Origin: an uncultured Lachnospiraceae bacterium
GTDB lineage: Bacteria > Bacillota > Clostridia > Lachnospirales > Lachnospiraceae
Length of the DNA: 11,318 nt
Assembly: GCA_910577045.1 (NCBI GenBank)
Contig: CAJTLB010000037.1
Coordinates: 1-11,318, forward strand
Direction of reading: 5' to 3'
In this document: piece by piece, positions 1 to 7,443 of the stretch
How the letters are laid out: the number at the start of each line of letters is the position of its first letter
How positions within the stretch are numbered: the stretch's first letter is position 1
Notes under the pieces: model-generated
The model's input: only the letters and a program-made list of their open reading frames with translations
Told to the model about the DNA's origin: nothing
Database searches by the model: none
Made by a program: the position numbers and the translations under genes

Positions 1-1
1 T

Positions 2-79
2 AATCCGCATAGCCAATCAACGGTTTTGTGGACAGAACTGCGGAAACTCAAGTTTCTTAGAATATTGACATATAAATAA
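2..79 (+). CDS. Possible C-terminal end of an upstream gene (partial)
   Basis: One frame is open from the window edge to a TAA at 77-79 and encodes about 25 residues ending in a basic, leucine-rich tail (LRKLKFLRILTYK). Such a tail would suit the end of a glycosyltransferase or other cell-surface gene, in keeping with the genes that follow, but the fragment is too short to assign. Another frame is also open, to a TGA at 66-68, so the choice rests on amino-acid composition alone. If real, its last codons overlap the -35 box of the next promoter. Confidence 0.3.
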   Translation, partial: NPHSQSTVLWTELRKLKFLRILTYK

Positions 80-93
80 TACTGGCGTATAAT
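65..93 (+). promoter_or_regulatory. Consensus sigma-A promoter
   Basis: TTGACA at 65-70 and TATAAT at 88-93 are separated by exactly 17 bp, so both boxes match the housekeeping consensus perfectly. Transcription should start near position 100, leaving a leader of about 105 nt before the membrane-protein start codon at 206. It probably drives the three-gene run ending at 4919. Confidence 0.85.
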
Positions 94-138
94 ACCAACA
101 ATAAAGTAACACATGAAATGTGATAGAAGGAAGCAGAT

Positions 139-165
139 AGCACAATCGTGTTATGTGCTTTTTTT
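139..165 (+). terminator. Hairpin plus U-tract in the leader (possible attenuator)
   Basis: AGCACA (139-144) pairs with TGTGCT (154-159) around a 9-nt loop, and seven T residues follow at 159-165. This is a small intrinsic-terminator shape lying between the promoter at 65-93 and the start codon at 206. A second small hairpin, CACAT/ATGTG (110-114/118-122), precedes it, and CACAT could instead pair with ATGTG at 153-157, which would break the terminator stem. The 6-bp stem is weak, so regulation by attenuation is an inference. Confidence 0.4.
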
Positions 166-194
166 ATATGTATATTTATTATTTTTTATAATAC

Positions 195-201
195 AAGGAG
201 G
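195..201 (+). promoter_or_regulatory. Shine-Dalgarno that decides the start of the membrane protein
   Basis: AAGGAGG lies 4 nt before the ATG at 206. An in-frame ATG at 113 would add 31 residues but has no good ribosome-binding site, and the extension runs through the leader hairpin, so 206 is preferred. Confidence 0.8.
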
Positions 202-205
202 CCAC

Positions 206-2302
206 ATGCGAAGGTATGTGATGTTTTTTGTTTTTGCTTTATTTTTAGAGCTTACATTATTTAATTATAAATTTTTATTAACATGCCCAAACCAACCCTA
301 TATTCCAGAATTTACAGTGGGAGATGGGTTGCAGGCAATAGGCAATGGGGAGTATCTGGTTTTACCAGATGGGGATTATACTATTACAGCAATTTGCCCA
401 AAGGAAGAAATAAGGGCACTTAGGCTTGATATTGGATATGCAGGGCGAGTGCTTGGCGTAGGGCAAGATGGGGCAGTAAAGCCAAGCAGTATTGTAAAAG
501 AATATGAAAAAAAGAAGATTTATATACAGATTGAAGCACAAGATAAGTCAAACCAGCTTGGCTTTATGGCAGGGAGGCGGGATATTGTACATGAGATACA
601 ACAGACAACATATATGTTATTTCATTTAAATGGGCCAAGTGAATGGATGAAATTCCGCCTTACTTTACAACCAGGGGAGGTAATCCAAGTTTATGCAATT
701 GAGTTCCAGCCGCAAATACCATTTTATTTTTCTTTGGTACGGTTTTTGTGCGTGGGCGGGCTGTTGTCTATTTTATATTTATTACGCCCAAATTCTTTTA
801 TATACCAATATAGTTGTAAGAAAAGCGCTGTAAAGGAATTTGTGGTTTGGGGATTTATTTTGGCAGAAATCTTGTTATTTTCCCGTTTAGTAGTAATGAA
901 CCCATATTTTGTATACCCAACATGGAGCCACCACAACCAATATTATGAATTAGCAGAGGCATTTGACAAAGGGCAGTTTTATTTAACAGAAGAGCCGCCA
1001 CAGTTTTTAAAAGAAATGGAAAACCCATATGACACAGGGCTTCGAAGTAGTAAGATAAATGAAACAGGAGAATCAATACTTTGGGATCATGCGTATTATA
1101 ATGGGAAATATTATGTTTATTTTGGGGTAGTGCCAGAATTATTATTTTATTACCCTTATTATAAATGTATGGGAACTATAGATGAAGAAGGGGAATTCCA
1201 TGGAGGAAGGTTAGATCATTTTAAAATTATTTTTTTCTGTGCCGCTTTAGAAGTAATGGCTGTTTATTTACTGCTTAGGGAAATAGTACGTTTATGGTTT
1301 AAGAAAACGCCTTTTATTTTGTATTTGTTTTTGTCAGTGGCACTTAGTATGGGAAGTGGCGTGCTTACTATATTGTTGCGCCCAGATTTTTATTCTGTCC
1401 CAATTATAAGTGGGATTATGTTTTCTTTATGGGGGCTATATTTTTGGCTATCAGCAAAAAAAGCAGGGCAAAGGGTTTTATGGAGAATGGCTGTAGGATC
1501 GTTATGTATGGCATTAGTTGCCGGATGCCGCCCTCAAATGTTGGTAATGTCTGTTTTTATTTTCCCGCTTTTCTGGGAAATAACAGATAAGAAGGCAGGA
1601 AAAAGAAAGTACCTGGAAATGGTATGTTTGCTGCTTCCTTATTGTATTGTTGCAATAGGGTTAATGTATTATAATATGGCACGTTTTGGTTCCCCCTTTG
1701 ATTTTGGGGCAAATTATAACCTTACAACAAATGATATGACTGGGCGTGGGATAGAATTAGGAAGGACAGGATTAGGGTTATTTTCTTATTTATTCCAGCC
1801 AGCTAATTATGAAGCAGTATTCCCGTTCCTTACAAGAAGCAATTATGCTACTACTTATTTAGGGAAAACAATATCGGAGGGGACTTTTGGGGGAGTATTT
1901 GCTGTACATTTATTCCTTGTGCCACTTTTATTTTTGCCTTGGCTAAAAAAATATTATAGTAAGAAATGTTGCTATCAGATAAGTGTATTATCGTTTTTAG
2001 CAGCTATAATAGTAGTAGTGGCAGATACACAAATGGCAGGGATATTAGCTAGGTATTTTAGTGATTTTAGTTTTATGCTTTATATAGCAGAATGTTTTTT
2101 ATTATTATCTTTATATGAATATGTGCTTTTAAATGGGAAGGGGCTGCCTATGCGGCTGTATCGGTTTTTTCTAATGGCGGTATGCCTGTCAGGGACAATT
2201 TACCATGTTTTGCGCATTTATACAGGAAGTGCTAGTACATTGGTGATGGGAAATCCCGTAGAATTTTATAAAGCGGCACATTTAATGGCATTTTGGCGTT
2301 AG
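206..2302 (+). CDS. Polytopic membrane protein, GT-C-like glycosyltransferase
   Basis: The 698-residue protein opens with a membrane segment (about residues 4-25), then a soluble, beta-rich stretch (about 26-170) that is probably extracytoplasmic. It continues as a multi-spanning core with hydrophobic segments near 172-193, 211-231, 340-357, 369-390, 397-416, 427-455, 470-488, 561-580, 590-608, 620-640 and 650-668. Conserved-looking loop motifs include DHAYYNGKYYVYFG (294-307), GCRPQ (440-444), RFGSPFDFG (493-501) and RYFSDF (616-621). The layout recalls GT-C enzymes that use polyprenyl-linked sugars to build cell-surface glycans, but no GT-C catalytic Asp-Glu motif near the N-terminus could be assigned securely. 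It is the first gene after the 65-93 promoter, and the GH43 gene starts about 40 nt after its stop. Membrane location is clear; the reaction and substrate are not known. Confidence 0.7.
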   Translation: MRRYVMFFVFALFLELTLFNYKFLLTCPNQPYIPEFTVGDGLQAIGNGEYLVLPDGDYTITAICPKEEIRALRLDIGYAGRVLGVGQDGAVKPSSIVKEYEKKKIYIQIEAQDKSNQLGFMAGRRDIVHEIQQTTYMLFHLNGPSEWMKFRLTLQPGEVIQVYAIEFQPQIPFYFSLVRFLCVGGLLSILYLLRPNSFIYQYSCKKSAVKEFVVWGFILAEILLFSRLVVMNPYFVYPTWSHHNQYYELAEAFDKGQFYLTEEPPQFLKEMENPYDTGLRSSKINETGESILWDHAYYNGKYYVYFGVVPELLFYYPYYKCMGTIDEEGEFHGGRLDHFKIIFFCAALEVMAVYLLLREIVRLWFKKTPFILYLFLSVALSMGSGVLTILLRPDFYSVPIISGIMFSLWGLYFWLSAKKAGQRVLWRMAVGSLCMALVAGCRPQMLVMSVFIFPLFWEITDKKAGKRKYLEMVCLLLPYCIVAIGLMYYNMARFGSPFDFGANYNLTTNDMTGRGIELGRTGLGLFSYLFQPANYEAVFPFLTRSNYATTYLGKTISEGTFGGVFAVHLFLVPLLFLPWLKKYYSKKCCYQISVLSFLAAIIVVVADTQMAGILARYFSDFSFMLYIAECFLLLSLYEYVLLNGKGLPMRLYRFFLMAVCLSGTIYHVLRIYTGSASTLVMGNPVEFYKAAHLMAFWR

Positions 2303-2342
2303 CATTATAAAAAATAGAAGGTAGGAAAGGATTGTGGAAGTT

Positions 2343-3749
2343 ATGAAAAAGCAGGTGTTTAATCCATATTTACCAAGTTATGAGTATATACCAGACGGGG
2401 AGCCTCATATTTTTAATAATAGGTTATATTTGTATGGCAGCCATGATCGGTTTGGCGGGACAGATTATTGTTTAAATAATTATGTCTGTTGGTCTGCGCC
2501 AGTAGAGGATTTGTCAGCTTGGCGGTTTGAAGGGGTTATCTATAAAAAAGAGCAGCATCCATATCAAGTGGGAAGGAACCTTTTATTTGCGCCAGATGTG
2601 GCAAAGGGGCCAGATAGTAGATATTATTTATATTATTCAGTTGCAGATTCTGGCATTATGTCGGTGGCAGTCTGCGATACACCTGCAGGGCAGTACCAGT
2701 ACTATGGAGATGTGCATAGTAGTGCAGGGCATGTGTTAGGAAGCAAAGAGGGGGATTTTTTTCAGTTTGATCCAGGAATTTTTGTGGATAATGACAATAG
2801 AATATTTTTATTTTCTGGTTTTTGCCCAAAGGCAGGGGCAGATGAAAAAGGAAGGCAGTATGTAGGCTGCCATATGTGTGAGCTGGAAAGTGATATGGTG
2901 ACAGTGAAAAAAGGCCCTGAAATTATAATTGACAGGAATACGCCCTGCCCTGAGGAAAGAAAATATTTTGAGGCGCCTTCCCTTAGGAAGTTTTTTGGGA
3001 AATATTATTTAATTTATTCTGTCCGTTGCGGCGGGCTGCATTATTATATAAGTGATAAGCCAGACAGTGGTTTTCAATATGGCGGGAGAATCCATTCTAC
3101 TTCAGATGTAGGGATTAATGGGCATAGCATAGAAGAACCATCGTACCCAGTTGGGAATACACATGGCAGTTTAATTGAGATACAAGGAAAATATTATATT
3201 TTTAACCATCGCCTTACAAATAATTCATCTTATTGTAGGCAAGGCGTAGCGGAACAAGTATTTTTTAAGGAAGATGGAAGTATTCAACAAGTGGAAGCAA
3301 CAAGTTGTGGGTTAAATAATGGCCCCTTAAAAGGCTTAGGGATTTATCCTGCTTATATTGCTTGTGTGTTAATAGATCATAATACATATGCTTCTAAAAC
3401 AGAAAAACAATTATATACGCCGCGCATTACCCAAGACGGGGAAGATCGGGAATGTATGCCAGGGCAATATATGAAAGGCATACGAAGTTTATGCGTAGTA
3501 GGGTATAAGTATTTTTGTTTTCAATCAAATAGTAAAATCCGTTTGACAATAAGAGGAAAAGCAAATGGGCAGGTTTTGGTTAAAACAGGGGAACAAGAAA
3601 AAGAAGCTTGTGTAATCCCTGTAAAGGTTAATAAGGAAGAGTGGGAAGAAATCGAGGGCTCTTTCTTGGTAAAGGGAGAAAGATGTGGGTTATTTTTAGA
3701 ATTTGTAGGAGAAGGAAGTTTTGATCTTTTACAACTAGAGTTTTTGTAG
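2343..3749 (+). CDS. GH43 family glycoside hydrolase with C-terminal CBM6-like module
   Basis: This 468-residue protein looks like a five-bladed-propeller GH43 enzyme, a family that includes beta-xylosidases and alpha-arabinofuranosidases. The three expected acidic residues are visible: D18 in PDGEPH (general base), D143 in FDPGIF (pKa modulator) and E210 in FEAPSL (general acid). NTHGS with H274 and the NHR at 288-290 fit the active-site side of the fold. The last 100 residues or so, rich in beta strands (YKYFCF, LTIRGKANGQVLV, GLFLEFVGEGSFDLLQL), resemble a CBM6/CBM35-like sandwich often fused to GH43. No signal peptide is present, so it probably acts in the cytoplasm on imported or internal oligosaccharide. 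A GTG at 2334 would add three residues; MKKQVFNPYLP at the ATG is the more usual family start, although the Shine-Dalgarno (AGGAAAGG, 2323-2330) fits either. It is co-transcribed with its neighbours. The exact substrate is unknown. Confidence 0.88.
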   Translation: MKKQVFNPYLPSYEYIPDGEPHIFNNRLYLYGSHDRFGGTDYCLNNYVCWSAPVEDLSAWRFEGVIYKKEQHPYQVGRNLLFAPDVAKGPDSRYYLYYSVADSGIMSVAVCDTPAGQYQYYGDVHSSAGHVLGSKEGDFFQFDPGIFVDNDNRIFLFSGFCPKAGADEKGRQYVGCHMCELESDMVTVKKGPEIIIDRNTPCPEERKYFEAPSLRKFFGKYYLIYSVRCGGLHYYISDKPDSGFQYGGRIHSTSDVGINGHSIEEPSYPVGNTHGSLIEIQGKYYIFNHRLTNNSSYCRQGVAEQVFFKEDGSIQQVEATSCGLNNGPLKGLGIYPAYIACVLIDHNTYASKTEKQLYTPRITQDGEDRECMPGQYMKGIRSLCVVGYKYFCFQSNSKIRLTIRGKANGQVLVKTGEQEKEACVIPVKVNKEEWEEIEGSFLVKGERCGLFLEFVGEGSFDLLQLEFL

Positions 3750-3764
3750 GATAGGAGTAAGGAT

Positions 3765-4919
3765 ATGGCGGAAAGGGCATTAGCACATATTGAAAAAATA
3801 GAATGGGTAAAGCCGATTGAGGGCGCAGATAATATAGAATTAATAGGAGTGTTAGGCTGGGTCTGCATTGCAAAAAAAGAAGAATTTAAAGCAGGCGATT
3901 TGGCTGTTTATATTGAGATTGACAGTAAATGCCCAGAAAATGATAAGAGATTTGCTTTTTTAGAATCGAAACATTATCAAGTTAAGACAATGAAATTAGG
4001 AAAGTTTAAGGTAATTAGCCAAGGGCTTGCACTCCCGTTAGCCTTATTTCCAGAATTAAAAGGAGAAGGGATAGGAAGCGATGTAACAGAGAAATTAAAA
4101 ATTATTTATACATTGGAAGAGGATAGAAAGAGAAAATCGAATAAAAAAGATTCAAATGCCAAGTATAGGCCAATGGCAGGACGGAATAAAAAGCTATTTT
4201 CTAAGCCAGTAATAAAGAAATTAATGGATACAAATTGGGGACGTGAATTTTTATTTTGGGTTTTTGGCAGGAAAAGTGATATTCCAAAAGAATTCCCAAA
4301 TTGGATTATTAAAACAGATGAAGAACGTATTGAAAATGCTCCGTTTTATTTACAAAGCACAGAAACTTGGATTAAAACAGAAAAATTAGATGGGACAAGC
4401 TGCACCTATGCAGTTGAAAAAGTAGGAAAGAATGATTATGAGTTTTTGGTTTGCAGCAGGAATATGGTGCAGTCAGAAAAGAATAAAGAAAATACACAAG
4501 AGCTGACTATTTATTGGGAACTTGCTGAAAAATATGGGATAGAAAAAATTCTTTCTGGATTTATAAAGGAAAAAGGATATAAAAGGATAGTGTTACAAGG
4601 AGAAGGAATTGGAAATATCCAAGGAAATCCATATAAGCTAGATAAGAACGATTTATATATATTTAATTTTATTGTAGATGGCATACGGTGGGGAACTATA
4701 GAAATGGCAGGATTTTGTAAGCAGCATGGGTTAAAACATGTCCCAATAGTAGAAGAAAATTGCTTACTTCCTAAAACAATGGAAGAAATGAAATTAGAGG
4801 CAGATGGATATAGCATGGTAAATACAAAGGTAAAAAGAGAAGGCCTAGTATACCGGAGTTTAGATGGCAGGCAAAGCTTTAAAAATGTTTCCAGGGAATA
4901 TTTACTAAAACACAGTTAA
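3765..4919 (+). CDS. RNA ligase, DraRnl/DRB0094 type
   Basis: The 384-residue protein has the layout of Deinococcus-type RNA ligases, which use ATP to seal 3'-OH/5'-phosphate RNA ends, typically nicks in duplexes. An N-terminal OB-like domain (residues 1-115: IEKIEWVKPIEGADNIE, GDLAVYIEIDS) comes before the nucleotidyltransferase domain. Motif I is EKLDGTS with nucleophile K207. SRN (231-233), E280 in LQGEGIG (motif III), YIFNF (298-302, IIIa), EGLVYR (359-364, IV) and SFKNVS with K373 (V) follow in order, so the enzyme looks intact. AGGAG at 3753-3757 is well placed before the ATG, and only 15 nt separate it from the GH43 stop, which implies co-transcription. A hairpin lies downstream. A ligase next to carbohydrate genes is odd; RNA repair after tRNA or rRNA damage is a plausible role, but its natural substrate is not shown by the sequence. 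Confidence 0.9.
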   Translation: MAERALAHIEKIEWVKPIEGADNIELIGVLGWVCIAKKEEFKAGDLAVYIEIDSKCPENDKRFAFLESKHYQVKTMKLGKFKVISQGLALPLALFPELKGEGIGSDVTEKLKIIYTLEEDRKRKSNKKDSNAKYRPMAGRNKKLFSKPVIKKLMDTNWGREFLFWVFGRKSDIPKEFPNWIIKTDEERIENAPFYLQSTETWIKTEKLDGTSCTYAVEKVGKNDYEFLVCSRNMVQSEKNKENTQELTIYWELAEKYGIEKILSGFIKEKGYKRIVLQGEGIGNIQGNPYKLDKNDLYIFNFIVDGIRWGTIEMAGFCKQHGLKHVPIVEENCLLPKTMEEMKLEADGYSMVNTKVKREGLVYRSLDGRQSFKNVSREYLLKHS

Positions 4920-4952
4920 TTATGTTGTTGGTTACATTAGATTGTAAACGGA

Positions 4953-5000
4953 GGGCGGCTGCATTAATTTGTTATTTTGCAGTAGCCCCTTGTTTAATTT
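4953..5000 (+). terminator. Probable terminator after the RNA ligase
   Basis: GGGC-GG-CTGCA (4953-4963) pairs with TGCAG-TA-GCCC (4978-4988): GGGC/GCCC, then one G-T wobble and one mismatch, then CTGCA/TGCAG, around a 14-nt loop. A T-rich stretch (TTGTTTAATTTTT) follows within a few bases. It reads rightwards and would end the ligase transcript. It has no U-tract in the leftward direction, so it would serve the convergent phosphoesterase poorly. Confidence 0.6.
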
Positions 5001-5015
5001 TTATAATACATATAT

Positions 5016-5876
5016 TTATTCTGGTAAGAGTTCCCGTACTGCCTGCTCCCAACATTCTTCTGGTATATTTGGCCAGATACATTCCCCAAAGTTATCTTTA
5101 CATATTGCCATAGCCCTTGCTAAAACCATGCTGTGAGGTATTGTACCTGTCCTTAATAGGTTTTCTGATACTTTACACCAATATGGGGCTTTTTTATTTA
5201 ATCCAGAAGAATGTAAATCAGCAACCACTTTTTCAACATCATATTCAATACTAATAAATTCATAGTCCCATATGTCAGGTGTCCCTTTTAATATAATAAA
5301 CTGGGCTTTGCCATTACTGTCTAAAGGGACACCTACTGAACCAGCGTTAAGGACTATTTTTTCATTATGTTTTATTTTGCCTTGTTTATGGGTATGCCCA
5401 CACAAAATATAATTGCTAGGGTTGTTTTCTATAATCTGAAATGTATTGTCATTGCCAGGTAATAGTTTTTCATTTGTTTTTCTGGGTGAACCATGGCAAA
5501 TTGTGATTGGCAATAAACCATTAAACTTAAGTTCTTCTTTCAGTAAAAGAGATTTAAAAAATTGTATGTCTTTTTGTTTTAAATTCTGGTATGTATAGTA
5601 AAGGCAGCCAGTAGTAGAATCATATTCTTTCCAGCCGTTTGGGTCTTTTTCATAATTTAGCCAGTAATCTTCTTTATTTCCTTTAATAAAAAAACAGGTT
5701 TTTTTTTCTTTTATGGAATATAATATATCCATTGTTTTTTGGGGATATGTCAGTTCACCAAGATAGTCCCCAAGAAAAATAAAAGTATCTACCCCAATAT
5801 TTACTGCATAATCCAAGCATTTTTGTAAAGCGGTATAATTGCCATGTATATCTGATAATACAGCTATTTTTAACAT
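5016..5876 (-). CDS. Calcineurin-like metallophosphoesterase, YfcE/MJ0936-like
   Basis: The 286-residue protein carries the full set of metal-binding motifs of this superfamily: DIHGN (D9, H11), GDYLG (D37), GNKED (N67), CHGSPR (H128), and GHTHKQG (H161, H163), followed by NAGSVG. Proteins of this type hydrolyse phosphomonoesters or phosphodiesters with two metal ions, usually in the cytoplasm; no signal peptide or membrane segment is seen. The family core ends near residue 205, and an extra C-terminal helical-looking stretch of about 80 residues, with several Trp and Cys, extends it. AGAAAGGA at about 5886-5893 is the ribosome-binding site, 9-10 nt before the ATG. The gene is convergent with the RNA ligase and divergent from the RloA-like ATPase. 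The substrate cannot be told from sequence; RNA-end processing is only suggested by the neighbour. Confidence 0.88.
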   Translation of the reverse strand: MLKIAVLSDIHGNYTALQKCLDYAVNIGVDTFIFLGDYLGELTYPQKTMDILYSIKEKKTCFFIKGNKEDYWLNYEKDPNGWKEYDSTTGCLYYTYQNLKQKDIQFFKSLLLKEELKFNGLLPITICHGSPRKTNEKLLPGNDNTFQIIENNPSNYILCGHTHKQGKIKHNEKIVLNAGSVGVPLDSNGKAQFIILKGTPDIWDYEFISIEYDVEKVVADLHSSGLNKKAPYWCKVSENLLRTGTIPHSMVLARAMAICKDNFGECIWPNIPEECWEQAVRELLPE

Positions 5877-6175
5877 ATTTATTATTCCTTTCTAATTATT
5901 AGTTATTGAATATTATCTTATCATAAACATATACATTATTCTATTAGATTTTGCTTAAATGCCCATTGACTTAGCAAGATTACTATAGCAGAATAAGTTT
6001 TGTGCCAGATATGAAAATAAGTAATTATTAGTAAAGATATGTATTTGCTTTTATAGGTTATATATGCTAAAAGTTTGTTATAAAATATAACTAAATGAGA
6101 AAAAATCTAATTTAAGTGTTGAAAAATAAGAATAGCACGTTATAATAAGTATAAAGAAGGAAGTGGGGTATTAAT
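5877..6175. other. AT-rich divergent intergenic region
   Basis: These 299 bp separate the leftward phosphoesterase from the rightward ATPase pair. No ORF with a ribosome-binding site, RNA gene or strong hairpin was found. The region holds the promoter at 6119-6146 and the phosphoesterase Shine-Dalgarno near 5886-5893. No convincing leftward promoter could be chosen among the many A/T-rich boxes. Small AT-rich repeats (TAATTATTAGT at 5893-5903 and 6022-6032; ATTAGATTTT at 5943-5952 inverted at 6102-6111) are near chance level for this composition. Confidence 0.6.
6119..6146 (+). promoter_or_regulatory. Promoter of the RloA/RloB-like pair
   Basis: TTGAAA at 6119-6124 and TATAAT at 6141-6146 are separated by 16 bp, a good sigma-A promoter. 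The predicted start lies near 6153, giving a leader of only about 23 nt that holds the GAAGGAAGTGGGG ribosome-binding region (6156-6168) before the ATG at 6176. Confidence 0.7.
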
Positions 6176-7438
6176 ATGCTTATACAATTTAATTTTAAAA
6201 ATTTCAAATCTTTTAGAGATGAGGCAACATTAGACTTATCTGCAGCAAAGATGACAGAGTTTGCTGATAGAATAGTTTTAGAGGGGAATGATAAGATTTT
6301 GCCTATAGCGGCCATATATGGGGCAAATGCAAGTGGAAAATCTAATATATATAATGCGTTTGCATATATGGCAGATTATGTGATTGAATCTTTTAAATAT
6401 GGGGATGAGGAAGAAAAATTTGAGGAATACAGACCTACCCCGTTTTTGTTTGACAGTGTTTCAAAGGATGCAGAATCTAGTTTTGAAGTATATTTTACAA
6501 TTCCAGGAGATAAAGCAGAAAAAACATATAATTATGGTTTTTGTGTAGACAAACATGGAGTAACAGAAGAATGGTTAAATGCCAAGGCAAAGACAGCACG
6601 CAAATATACTTCCATTTTTTACCGTTCCACTGAGGAGGATACGTTGGATTTATCAGGACTCCCCAAAAGTAGTAGGGACAATATTCAAATAGCCTTGGAA
6701 AAACAGGTTTTGATTATTTCTCTTGGTGCGAAATTAAAGGTGAATAAGTGCAAAGATATTCGTGATTGGTTTATAGCAAATGAGTTTGCTGACTTTGGGG
6801 ATTTATTTACTAATTTCTTTTTATCGCACCGTTTGCCAAAAGGATTTGTTGATGATAACAACGTACAAAAAAAGGTAATTGAATATTTTGCCTCTTTTGA
6901 TGAACACATTAAGGATTTTGAGATAGAAAAGCTTCCATATGATGCAGATAGAAAAGAAGAAACGTATAAGATTAATTCACTGCATAAAAAAATAGATTCT
7001 AACACATTTGCAGCTATTCCATTGAATATGGAATCAGCAGGAACATTGAAAATGTTTGCATTGTATCCAGAATTGCAGGATGTTTTAGAGAAAGGGAGTG
7101 TATTTTTTATTGATGAACTGAATGTTCGTTTGCATCCGTTATTGGTTCGAAATTTTTTGCTTACTTTCCTAAATCCACAGATTAATACAAAACATGCACA
7201 GTTAATTTTTACGACTCATGATACATGGCAGTTGTCTAACCAACTTTTACGTAGGGATGAGGTATGGTTTACAGAAAAAGATGGACAGGGGATTTCAAAA
7301 TTGTATTCTTTGGCAGATTTTGTAGATGAGTCAGGAGCTAGAATCCGAAAAGATGAGAGTTATGAAAAGAATTATCTGATTGGCAAGTATGGTGCAATCC
7401 CAACGTTGAAAAGTATTGATATCTTTAAGGAGGGGTGA
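6176..7438 (+). CDS. RloA/AbiL-like AAA ATPase of a predicted defence pair
   Basis: This 420-residue ATPase has the ABC/SMC-like layout of the AAA_15/AAA_21 group found in OLD-, RloA- and AbiL-type defence genes. It starts with the typical strand-loop LIQFNFKNFKSFRDE. Walker A is GANASGKS (49-56, K55). A signature-like ESAGTLK is at 286-292, Walker B is VFFIDELN (309-316, D313/E314) with an LHP D-loop (319-321), and TTHD (346-349) supplies the switch histidine. The middle (about 140-280) is family-specific and helical. There is no Toprim nuclease domain in this protein, unlike OLD; that role is probably supplied by the next gene. The stop overlaps an in-frame GTG of the RloB-like gene, and both are read from the promoter at 6119. 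ATP-dependent sensing of phage followed by activation of the partner is inferred from related systems, not shown here. Confidence 0.85.
   Translation: MLIQFNFKNFKSFRDEATLDLSAAKMTEFADRIVLEGNDKILPIAAIYGANASGKSNIYNAFAYMADYVIESFKYGDEEEKFEEYRPTPFLFDSVSKDAESSFEVYFTIPGDKAEKTYNYGFCVDKHGVTEEWLNAKAKTARKYTSIFYRSTEEDTLDLSGLPKSSRDNIQIALEKQVLIISLGAKLKVNKCKDIRDWFIANEFADFGDLFTNFFLSHRLPKGFVDDNNVQKKVIEYFASFDEHIKDFEIEKLPYDADRKEETYKINSLHKKIDSNTFAAIPLNMESAGTLKMFALYPELQDVLEKGSVFFIDELNVRLHPLLVRNFLLTFLNPQINTKHAQLIFTTHDTWQLSNQLLRRDEVWFTEKDGQGISKLYSLADFVDESGARIRKDESYEKNYLIGKYGAIPTLKSIDIFKEG
7427..7433 (+). promoter_or_regulatory. Shine-Dalgarno that decides the RloB-like start
   Basis: AAGGAGG lies inside the end of the ATPase gene, 10 nt before the ATG at 7444 but only 1 nt before the GTG at 7435, which is too close. 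The ATG is therefore the likelier start. Confidence 0.7.
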
Positions 7439-7443
7439 CAGGT

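Noticed and set aside
43..56. GAAACT-CA-AGTTTC palindrome just before the first promoter.
   Set aside because: A 6-bp arm with a 2-nt loop is short, has no T-tract, and lies inside a possible coding end.
4922..5113. 63-residue hydrophobic rightward ORF after the RNA ligase.
   Set aside because: No ribosome-binding site; it runs through the terminator hairpin and into the 3' end of the phosphoesterase on the other strand.
5892..6111. Small direct and inverted AT-rich repeats in the divergent intergenic region (TAATTATTAGT twice; ATTAGATTTT inverted).
   Set aside because: In 299 bp of very AT-rich DNA, 10-11 bp matches are close to what chance gives, and they do not line up with the promoter.
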